From Spirochaetota bacterium (GTDB taxonomy: Bacteria; Spirochaetota; UBA4802; UBA5368), in contig JAGODA010000207.1 of assembly GCA_017998475.1 (NCBI GenBank), forward strand, positions 1-5,868: 5,868 nucleotides of DNA. The letters are read 5' to 3'. Within the stretch, counting starts at the first letter, position 1; the number at the start of each line of letters is the position of its first letter. This document shows positions 1-5,495 of the stretch, one piece after another. The notes under the pieces were generated by a model, which saw only the letters and a list, made by a program, of their open reading frames with translations, was not told the origin of the DNA and did no database searches. A program made the position numbers and the translations under genes.

Positions 1-761
1 TCCTTCGCCCCCGCGACGGGGACTATATCCCCCGTGGCGCCGCCTCCCGCGGTGATAAGATCGGGTTTTGTGTCCAGTACGACCCTCTCCACGCCGTCAA
101 TCCGCACCGTTCGGGAGTCTTTCCGGTATTCGATCTCGCCCACGGTGCCCAGGGTTACAGGGTCGTAGGGCCGGAACACGACCAGAAGCATCGCGCCGTC
201 CGATTTTTTCGGGATGGAACAGTCGAGCGCGACGACGGCCTCGTCCACGCCCGTTCGAGCTCCGAACACGGTCTGTACCAGGCCGAACTCCTTCTCTTTC
301 CAGGACGTCGTGATCATTGAGGTCAGCGGATCCCGCTCCTGGGCCACCCCCGCGGACGATTCCTGGGAACGGAAGAGCCCGCGCCCCGTAAGCATCCACA
401 TCTCGACGGACCAGGCCGCGTACGTCGGCGAGAGCATACCGGAAGGATCTATCCGGAGCGCGTCGCTCGAGAGCAGGTTCGTAAAATACATCCAGTCCCG
501 GTTTGAGTGATTGGAGAGCTGGGGGGGGAGAATCCCGCTGCCCGACCTCGACGCGCCGTCGGAGAGCCGGTTGACCCAGTACGGCCAGCGGTATGACGGA
601 AATCTCTGAAAGAGAAGATAATTCCTGATTCCGGCTCCTATCCCCGAGGTCATCGAACCGAGCTTTTCGCGATCGATAAACGCGGGAACGTCGCTCACGA
701 AGCCCGTCCCCGCCGGGCTTCTGTGTTTATCTCGCTTCCGGAAGATCCCATGTATGTTCAT
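1..761 (-). CDS. N-terminal part of a large protein of unknown function (3' end outside window)
   Basis: An open minus-strand frame of 253 codons runs without a stop from the ATG at 761 off the left edge. I do not recognise the family securely. It has no signal peptide or membrane helix. The N-terminus is basic (about residues 8-14, RKRDKHR). It is rich in aromatic residues at about 56-63 (SYRWPYWV), 88-93 (RDWMYF) and 114-124, followed by a beta-rich stretch with RPYDP near 197 and a glycine-rich GGGATGD near 239. Conserved-looking Trp/Tyr/Asn motifs followed by a beta-sandwich remind me of N-terminal regions of large glycosidase or debranching-enzyme-like proteins, but this is a weak impression. 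The start lies 16 bp after the STAS gene stop. There is no good Shine-Dalgarno sequence, so translation may depend on coupling to the upstream gene. A run of eight C residues (coding strand) lies near codon 80. Confidence 0.75.
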   Translation of the reverse strand, partial: MNIHGIFRKRDKHRSPAGTGFVSDVPAFIDREKLGSMTSGIGAGIRNYLLFQRFPSYRWPYWVNRLSDGASRSGSGILPPQLSNHSNRDWMYFTNLLSSDALRIDPSGMLSPTYAAWSVEMWMLTGRGLFRSQESSAGVAQERDPLTSMITTSWKEKEFGLVQTVFGARTGVDEAVVALDCSIPKKSDGAMLLVVFRPYDPVTLGTVGEIEYRKDSRTVRIDGVERVVLDTKPDLITAGGGATGDIVPVAGAK

Positions 762-777
762 CTGGATGAACGCCGGA

Positions 778-1113
778 TCAGAAATGCCTGAGCGCCTCTT
801 CCTCCGTTTCGTGCACTTCGAACATGTCCATGAGCTCGACGACCTCGAAAATCTTTTTTACCGCGTTGTTCATGTTACAGAGCTTCAGCTTGCGTTTCGA
901 TTCCTTGAGCACTCTCATGGTGGAAACGAATATCCTGAGGCCCGAGCTGCTCATGTACTCGACCTGCCCCAGGTTGAGGAGCAGATTGCACTGCGGCTCC
1001 TGCTCTATTATCCTGTTGATTTCCTTTTCGACATCGGCAGACACGTGGACATCGAGCTTTCCGTGCAGATATACCACGATGACATTATCGACTTTCCTGG
1101 TTTTAAGATCCAT
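778..1113 (-). CDS. STAS-domain anti-sigma factor antagonist (SpoIIAA/RsbV type)
   Basis: This is a 111-aa single-domain STAS protein. Seen: an N-terminal beta strand pair with GKLD at 18-21, the strand NLLLNL at 43-48, and the signature YMSSSGLR at 53-60. In SpoIIAA/RsbV proteins the Ser of this loop is phosphorylated by a cognate anti-sigma kinase. Unphosphorylated protein binds that kinase and frees the sigma factor or another partner. By alignment to the SpoIIAA pattern D-S-S-G-L, Ser56 is the likely phosphosite, with the usual Asp/Thr before it replaced by Ser55. Length is typical (about 100-120 aa). The ATG is preceded by the strong Shine-Dalgarno GGGGAGGAG. It lies 33 bp downstream of the four-helix membrane protein gene, so it is probably cotranscribed. 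No HATPase_c kinase, PP2C phosphatase or sigma factor lies in the window, so the partner is encoded elsewhere or outside the edges. Confidence 0.93.
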   Translation of the reverse strand: MDLKTRKVDNVIVVYLHGKLDVHVSADVEKEINRIIEQEPQCNLLLNLGQVEYMSSSGLRIFVSTMRVLKESKRKLKLCNMNNAVKKIFEVVELMDMFEVHETEEEALRHF

Positions 1114-1116
1114 GCG

Positions 1117-1125
1117 CTCCTCCCC
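1117..1125 (-). promoter_or_regulatory. Strong ribosome binding site of the STAS gene
   Basis: On the minus strand GGGGAGGAG ends three bases before the ATG at 1113. It is the best Shine-Dalgarno match in the window and fixes the start. The strength suggests the STAS protein is made in more copies than its neighbours, as expected for a stoichiometric antagonist (inference). Confidence 0.75.
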
Positions 1126-1146
1126 GATTTTAACCCGGCCCGCGGC

Positions 1147-1593
1147 CTATTCCTCGCCCGAACGGGCGGCTTTTCTGGTAATCGCCAGCGCCGCCGCCGT
1201 CACCAGAAAGACCGCCAGAAACATGATTCCCAGGGCGACGGCCAGCGTATGCTGGAATGATATCCCGTTCCGTATGAGCACCCACGACGCCATCACCGGA
1301 AACAGCACCCCGGTGAAATATACAAGCCCCCTGTATCTGAGCGGATCGAACAGGGGCAGTACCATGGCCGCGCCGGCGGAGAACACCATCGCGGCGAAGC
1401 CGCGCGTGACGAAGTACAGCGGGGCCACGAACGCGTCGTATTTGATCTGGTTGAACCAGTCCTCGGCGAGCGGCAGGCCGAAGAGGGTGCCGACCAGAAG
1501 CGGAGACATATAAAACAGTATGCCGACGGCTATATACAGGACGCCGCTGACAAGGATGACCACCTGCAGGATGTTCGTGAGCTTCGAACGCAT
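1147..1593 (-). CDS. Small integral membrane protein with four predicted helices, unknown function
   Basis: A 148-aa hydrophobic protein. Four membrane segments are visible, at about residues 5-29, 53-78, 88-108 and 115-138. They are linked by short loops; the segment between helices 1 and 2 (about 30-52) is more polar and carries GLPLAEDWFNQIKYDAF. The C-terminus is short and charged (TRKAARSGEE), consistent with a cytoplasmic tail under the positive-inside rule. I do not recognise a catalytic or transport motif; small four-helix proteins of this type are usually annotated as hypothetical. The frame is open back to a GTG at 1650 that would add 19 basic residues. The ATG at 1593 is preferred because GGAGGGAGA precedes it and translation begins just before helix 1. 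It lies between the NTE-like fusion (65 bp gap) and the STAS gene (33 bp gap) in the same direction, so it is likely part of the same transcription unit. Confidence 0.85.
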   Translation of the reverse strand: MRSKLTNILQVVILVSGVLYIAVGILFYMSPLLVGTLFGLPLAEDWFNQIKYDAFVAPLYFVTRGFAAMVFSAGAAMVLPLFDPLRYRGLVYFTGVLFPVMASWVLIRNGISFQHTLAVALGIMFLAVFLVTAAALAITRKAARSGEE

Positions 1594-1597
1594 CGAC

Positions 1598-1606
1598 TCT
1601 CCCTCC
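1598..1606 (-). promoter_or_regulatory. Ribosome binding site that selects the ATG at 1593
   Basis: GGAGGGAGA on the minus strand ends four bases before the ATG at 1593. The alternative in-frame GTG at 1650 has no comparable purine-rich site, so this sequence decides the start of the four-helix membrane protein. Confidence 0.65.
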
Positions 1607-1658
1607 GCCCCTTTTTTACGCGACCACCGCGCCGCGAACGGCCGGGCCACCGTGTACG

Positions 1659-3485
1659 CTAGAGCCCGTGCTCCTTCAACAATTTATTCGAGAGCTCGTC
1701 TGAAAGTTCCAGTATTTTTTTTAAATTGTACACGCTTTCGTCGATCTCGATTACGACGTTTTTCGAGGGGATGCCGCCCGGCCTGCCCTCGGGCAGCACG
1801 CGGGCTGAATGGTCCAGAAAGCTGTCGTAGAATTTCAGAACGCGTTTTTCGCGGAAACGGAGCCTGGCGCGGTTGCGGACCGAAACCGATACTATCTCAT
1901 CCACGTCGGTTCTCAGCAGGTCCTCCGGTCGCGCCTTCCTGGCCGGGAATCCGGAATGGTACCGGTCGCCGGCCATTTCGACCGTCTCGCACACAGGATA
2001 GAGCATGAAGGACGCGGCGATGCATCCGGCAAGGCTCCCAGTGCTGAACAACCGGGCCCCTTTGCCGTCCCCGTCCGCCAGCATGACCGCCGGCAGCGTC
2101 CTGAACATCTCGATCCTCGAATCACCCGCCAGCTCACGCGCATAGCGCTCCGCCCCGGCGCTCTTTATTACGAAACCGTCCGGGAAGGTGATGTCGATCA
2201 TCGCGTTGAGACGCTCCTCGGAGAAAAGATCCTCCGCGGCCTCCAGAAACGTATTCTCGTCTTCTTTCAGCGCGAAAAGCGCCGCCGGACCGAAGCTCAT
2301 GCCGGAAGAATAGAGCACGTCGACCGTTCTGCCGGCGCGCAGGAAGGCCGCCAGGAAGCCGGCGTACGCTACCGAATCGGCAAGCCTCGCCTCGAGCACC
2401 ATGCCGCGCTTCCGCCCGCGGATGAATTCCATGAATTCCGCCGCGTTCTCACCGTCGACGCGCGAGCGAAGCATTTCGTGCACCGGGGCCTTTTTATCGA
2501 TCTCCAGGTTTTCGAGGATGATGCCCCCCTCGAACCCGCCGGCCGAGCGCGCGTGGTACGCGCTGAGCGTATACAGAACACGCTGCCCCTCGCGGAGCGA
2601 TGAGTCAAGAAGCGGGTGGAGGGAACGGCGGTCCCTGGGGCGGGTAACGATCGGGAAGAGCACGTCCGAGAGCTCGAAGACCCGGTCGCGCAGGGCGTCA
2701 TCGCGCCCGGAGAGATCGATGACGATATAACGGTATTCCCGCGAAAGCGCGAAAAGGATCGGCGAGAGGATATCGGGATTGACCCTCACCTTCGAGCCGA
2801 ACGCGATGTTCATCAGCGACAGGTTGTCGTCGACGGCCTCTATCCGCTCGTTGATGAAGGAATCGGCGGAAAGGTCTTCCTCGTCCTTCTGCGAAACCGC
2901 GGTGGTGATTCTTTTCTCGAAGATATTGAATATGGAATCGCCGGTGTATGACGCGTCCAGCACGATCGTTTTCGCGTCGCGCGCGCAGCAGAGCCCCAGA
3001 AACGAGGCCAGAATCGATTTGCCCGCCCCGTCCTTCTGGCTGAAGACCGTGATGACGCGGGCCGCCTTCCCTCCGTACTTCTTTCCGATTGAAGACTGCT
3101 CGAAACCCATCGCACCGATCGCGCGAAGGTAGCCGCGCATCGCCTTGTAGGAATTGAGAAAGAAACGATAGACACTTTCGACCTCGATCACGAAGAGGGA
3201 GGAGTCCACCAGGGCCCTCACCCGGCCGCGATGGCGGTTCTGGGTAAAGGGGATATCGCCGAAAAACGAGCCGGCCGCCATGCACACGACCTCGCCCCGT
3301 CCGGGCGCCTCCATCTCGAAAAGCCCGGCGATAACCAGGCCGAGGGTGTTGTCTTTTCCCGGATCGAAGAACTTGCCGCGCTGTACGTTGACAACGCGTC
3401 CCGCGGCGCGAAGACGGCCTATCTCCTCGTCCCGGCAGTGCCGGAAGAGAGGCATGTCGTTCAGGATATGGTCGATGAAGTCCAT
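1659..3485 (-). CDS. NTE-like fusion: cyclic-nucleotide-binding-like domain, ParA/MinD-type ATPase, patatin-like domain
   Basis: A 608-aa soluble protein with three domains. Residues about 1-115 form a cNMP-binding-like (CRP/CAP) beta-roll with MPLFRHC at 11-17 and GSFFGDIPF at 72-80; the phosphate-binding loop is not clearly conserved, so the ligand is uncertain. Residues about 142-345 form a ParA/MinD P-loop ATPase: deviant Walker A KDGAGKS at 151-157, IVLDAS at 174-179, Walker B-like YIVIDLS at 253-259. Residues about 358-545 follow the patatin pattern: a GXSXG elbow GMSFG (Ser397), then DITFPDG at 431-437 and ADGDGKGARLF at 470-480. The glycine-rich oxyanion loop is replaced by LEARLAD (364-370), and the catalytic DGG motif appears as HSG (510-512), so hydrolase activity is doubtful. 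The order matches eukaryotic NTE (PNPLA6) and bacterial cNMP-patatin proteins. The start lies 15 bp after the TPR gene, with only a weak Shine-Dalgarno, suggesting coupled translation. Confidence 0.88.
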   Translation of the reverse strand: MDFIDHILNDMPLFRHCRDEEIGRLRAAGRVVNVQRGKFFDPGKDNTLGLVIAGLFEMEAPGRGEVVCMAAGSFFGDIPFTQNRHRGRVRALVDSSLFVIEVESVYRFFLNSYKAMRGYLRAIGAMGFEQSSIGKKYGGKAARVITVFSQKDGAGKSILASFLGLCCARDAKTIVLDASYTGDSIFNIFEKRITTAVSQKDEEDLSADSFINERIEAVDDNLSLMNIAFGSKVRVNPDILSPILFALSREYRYIVIDLSGRDDALRDRVFELSDVLFPIVTRPRDRRSLHPLLDSSLREGQRVLYTLSAYHARSAGGFEGGIILENLEIDKKAPVHEMLRSRVDGENAAEFMEFIRGRKRGMVLEARLADSVAYAGFLAAFLRAGRTVDVLYSSGMSFGPAALFALKEDENTFLEAAEDLFSEERLNAMIDITFPDGFVIKSAGAERYARELAGDSRIEMFRTLPAVMLADGDGKGARLFSTGSLAGCIAASFMLYPVCETVEMAGDRYHSGFPARKARPEDLLRTDVDEIVSVSVRNRARLRFREKRVLKFYDSFLDHSARVLPEGRPGGIPSKNVVIEIDESVYNLKKILELSDELSNKLLKEHGL

Positions 3486-3500
3486 TCGCCGTTTCGCCTG

Positions 3501-4859
3501 TCAGGCTTCGGCGGACTTGAGCAGCCGGACGAGCTCGGGCTTGCCCAGAAGCTCGATGGGGCGGGTGCTCGCGAACTCGGCCGCGGCCTGCGAGTAATCT
3601 CCGGTGCTGATAACGATGATACGCGTGGCGTTGCGCGGCTTCATGCTCTCGTGGAGTTTTCGAAGGAGCTTGTCGGTGACCGTTTCGGTGGTTCTCAGGA
3701 TCCGGACGATGCGATTGCTCATACGCGTGTTCCGCCATTTCCCCTCGGTTTCGGTGGCGAGGATCTCGATCTCCGAATCGCTGATTATCTCGATGTCCAT
3801 TATCGTGAGCCCCAGCGCCTCCGCCATCTTGCGACAGGTGTGCTCGAACTGCGCTAGCCCGGCGATCATGAAGTCCTTTACGCGGTCGTCCTGTCTGAAT
3901 TCGGAATACGCTCGCAGCTTCTCCTGTACATCGCGGAAATTCTTGTTTACCGACGCGATCTGTTCCCAGTTCGCGATCGCCGACTGGAGATCGCGCACGC
4001 TCTCCTGTGAGGAGGCCAGGAAATAGCGAAGGTTGAGCTCGGTATCGCTGCCGCGCTTGGCGAACTTGAGGCCCCTTTCGAATTCGATGATGGCCTTGGG
4101 GTACATCTCCTTCTCGTGGTAGCAGGTGCCTTTCGCGAGGAAGCACTTGACCTTTATGTCCTCGCTCCTCTGCGCGGTCTCGAACTCCTTTATGGCCCAT
4201 TCGTAATCCCCGATCTGGCGAAGCACCAGGCCGAGGAAATAGTGGGCCTTGTAGTTCGCCTGGTCGAGCTTGATGGCCTCGATGAACATCTGCTTGGACT
4301 CATTGTAGGAGTTGTTGCGGTAAAGCACCTGCCCCAGGTAGTAGTACGACATGTCATGGCGGTTGTTGTTCGCGATGCTCTTCTTGAAATATATGGCCGC
4401 CTTGTCCATGGCGTTGGCGTCGAAAAAGATCATGCCAAGCTGGTAAAAATTCTCGAAATTGACCGGATCTATTTTCGTCAGGATCAGGTATTCTTTTTTG
4501 GCGTCCTCCACGGCGCCGCGCTCCCTGAACATCCTTGCGAGCTTCGTGCGCACGTCGACCTCGCTCACCTTGTCGTCGAAACGCCCGATCTTGAGCACTT
4601 GGCGGTATTCGAGGATGGCGAACTGTATATTGTTCTCTTTTATGTAGGCCTCGGCGAGCAGGTAGTGCGCGTAGGCGTTACGGTCGTCCTTTTCGAGGAT
4701 CTCGTTGAGTTTCTTGATGGCCAGCTTTGTCTGCCCCATCTCGATCATTTTCGCGATTTCCTCGATCTTACGGGGGAAAACGTACGTGCTGAAGATGTAG
4801 AGGCCGAAAATGCTGAGCATTATGAAGAAGACAAATATTATTACATAGGTCAGTATCAT
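3501..4859 (-). CDS. Membrane-anchored TPR protein with C-terminal degenerate Mrr-like endonuclease domain
   Basis: A 452-aa protein. Residues 3-26 form one hydrophobic membrane helix followed by PRK, which by the positive-inside rule places the rest in the cytoplasm. Residues about 33-307 are helical repeats of about 34 residues with TPR spacing, with clear units near 61-95, 101-135, 136-169, 170-203, 204-236, 237-271 and 272-307, so roughly seven TPRs for protein binding. Residues about 325-450 resemble the Mrr_cat (restriction endonuclease-like) fold: QFEHTCRKMAEALG near 337-350, and at the end RIIVISTGDYSQAAAEFAS (413-431) followed by IELLGKPELVRLL, the typical closing strand-helix of Mrr domains. 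The catalytic D...QxK residues are not visible where expected (ILATETEG, IVRILR), so nuclease activity is unlikely. It is 36 bp downstream of the coiled-coil gene and 15 bp upstream of the NTE-like gene, probably an operon. A scaffold role is inferred. Confidence 0.9.
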   Translation of the reverse strand: MILTYVIIFVFFIMLSIFGLYIFSTYVFPRKIEEIAKMIEMGQTKLAIKKLNEILEKDDRNAYAHYLLAEAYIKENNIQFAILEYRQVLKIGRFDDKVSEVDVRTKLARMFRERGAVEDAKKEYLILTKIDPVNFENFYQLGMIFFDANAMDKAAIYFKKSIANNNRHDMSYYYLGQVLYRNNSYNESKQMFIEAIKLDQANYKAHYFLGLVLRQIGDYEWAIKEFETAQRSEDIKVKCFLAKGTCYHEKEMYPKAIIEFERGLKFAKRGSDTELNLRYFLASSQESVRDLQSAIANWEQIASVNKNFRDVQEKLRAYSEFRQDDRVKDFMIAGLAQFEHTCRKMAEALGLTIMDIEIISDSEIEILATETEGKWRNTRMSNRIVRILRTTETVTDKLLRKLHESMKPRNATRIIVISTGDYSQAAAEFASTRPIELLGKPELVRLLKSAEA

Positions 4860-4895
4860 CGTCTGTTTCTATACCCTGGCTGTTTCGGCGGGCGC

Positions 4896-5216
4896 TCAGG
4901 CGTCCCGGCGCTGTTCGCGCAGGAGCCTGTTCTGCTCCTCGAGAGCGCTGATCTTGGCGAAGGCCTCCATCAATTCCGTCCTTCCGAGCTGTGATACGCT
5001 CTCCTGCGCCCTGGCCGTTTCGGTCGCGAGCTTGAGCTCACCGCGCGCGTACTCCACTATATTTTCGTACATCGAGATGATCTTCTGGGCGTTGTCGAGC
5101 TCCATCTCGTTGAGCTTTAGTACGTTCTCGTATCCGCTCACCATCTTGCGGTAATGCTCGAGCTCGCCCTTCAGCCGTTCGATCTCCTTTTTCAGGCCCG
5201 CCACGTCATCGCCCAT
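4896..5216 (-). CDS. Small coiled-coil protein, first gene of the minus-strand cluster
   Basis: A 106-aa protein that is almost entirely charged helix. Heptad-like spacing runs from about residue 5 (VAGLKKEIERLKGELEHY) to about residue 68, and again at about 85-102 (FAKISALEEQNRLLREQ). It has no membrane segment, no signal peptide, one or no aromatic core motifs, and ends in a basic RRDA tail. I recognise no enzymatic domain, so it is best called a coiled-coil adaptor or oligomerisation protein of unknown function. The ATG is supported by the Shine-Dalgarno GAGGTG five bases upstream. It is the first gene after the intergenic promoter region and is followed by the TPR gene after 36 bp, so a shared transcript is likely. 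A coiled-coil partner for the TPR scaffold is a reasonable guess only. Confidence 0.85.
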   Translation of the reverse strand: MGDDVAGLKKEIERLKGELEHYRKMVSGYENVLKLNEMELDNAQKIISMYENIVEYARGELKLATETARAQESVSQLGRTELMEAFAKISALEEQNRLLREQRRDA

Positions 5217-5221
5217 GGTTC

Positions 5222-5227
5222 CACCTC
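5222..5227 (-). promoter_or_regulatory. Ribosome binding site of the coiled-coil gene
   Basis: GAGGTG on the minus strand, five bases before the ATG at 5216. It supports this start for the first gene of the cluster. Confidence 0.6.
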
Positions 5228-5310
5228 GGTGTCCTGTTAATAGGTTTCGGCACGAATCCTTCCATTGTTCATCGTTTTACGTACCGGCGCATCCGCGGCA
5301 TAGCGCAAAA

Positions 5311-5316
5311 ATTATA
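5311..5316 (-). promoter_or_regulatory. Candidate -10 box (TATAAT) for the minus-strand gene cluster
   Basis: A perfect TATAAT lies on the minus strand about 95 bp upstream of the coiled-coil gene ATG, inside an AT-rich island within GC-rich sequence. At 17-18 bp spacing the -35 region would be AGCGGG or similar, which is poor, so either an activator helps or this is chance. A transcript from here would have a leader of nearly 90 bases. Confidence 0.35.
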
Positions 5317-5346
5317 TTGACAAAAACCGCGCCCCCGCTTCACTAT
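5317..5346 (+). promoter_or_regulatory. Candidate sigma-70-type promoter of tRNA-Ala
   Basis: TTGACA (perfect -35) at 5317-5322 is followed 18 bp later by CACTAT (three of six matches to TATAAT) at 5341-5346. Transcription would begin near 5353, about 25 bp before the mature tRNA 5' end, a normal leader length for a single tRNA gene. The -10 element is weak, so confidence is moderate. Confidence 0.5.
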
Positions 5347-5354
5347 CCTCAACG

Positions 5355-5369
5355 TTCGGACGGTCCGGA
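5355..5369. repeat. Short imperfect inverted repeat in the tRNA leader
   Basis: TTCGGAC, one base, then GTCCGGA: arms pair at six of seven positions. It includes the perfect palindrome GTCCGGAC at 5363-5370. It lies between the predicted transcription start and the mature tRNA end, so it could be a leader hairpin or a protein-binding site, or just GC-rich chance. Confidence 0.3.
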
Positions 5370-5377
5370 CGCACTCC

Positions 5378-5450
<73 letters not shown>

Positions 5451-5495
5451 CACCTTCCCGAGTATAATCATTATTTGCCGGAACTGTCAAGATAA

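Noticed and set aside
97..399. A 100-codon minus-strand open frame near the left edge
   Set aside because: It lies in another frame inside the longer gene that runs off the left edge. The longer frame has better protein-like composition and is open for all 253 codons.
754..1260. Plus-strand open frames opposite the STAS and membrane protein genes
   Set aside because: The minus strand carries the STAS signature and strong ribosome binding sites; the plus-strand products show no pattern.
1594..1650. Extended N-terminus from a GTG at 1650 for the four-helix membrane protein
   Set aside because: It would add a basic 19-residue stretch without a ribosome binding site, while the ATG at 1593 has a strong one directly before the first membrane helix.
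1809..2603. A 264-codon plus-strand open frame opposite the patatin-like region
   Set aside because: It is antisense to a coding region with recognisable motifs; it has no domain features of its own and is explained by high GC reducing stop codons.
2698..4200. A 500-codon open frame on the minus strand, overlapping the junction of two genes
   Set aside because: It is out of frame with both the TPR and the NTE-like genes, which have clear domain motifs over the same bases. Its protein is rich in Arg/Gly/Pro/His without folded-domain patterns, as expected of a GC-rich shadow frame.
4116..4994. A 292-codon plus-strand open frame opposite the TPR and coiled-coil genes
   Set aside because: It is antisense to two well-supported genes, and its Val/Leu/His-rich repeats mirror the TPR codons. 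No ribosome binding site or domain is seen.
5464..5474. ATAAT-C-ATTAT inverted repeat downstream of the tRNA as a terminator
   Set aside because: The stem is five A-T pairs with a one-base loop and no following T tract, too weak for intrinsic termination.
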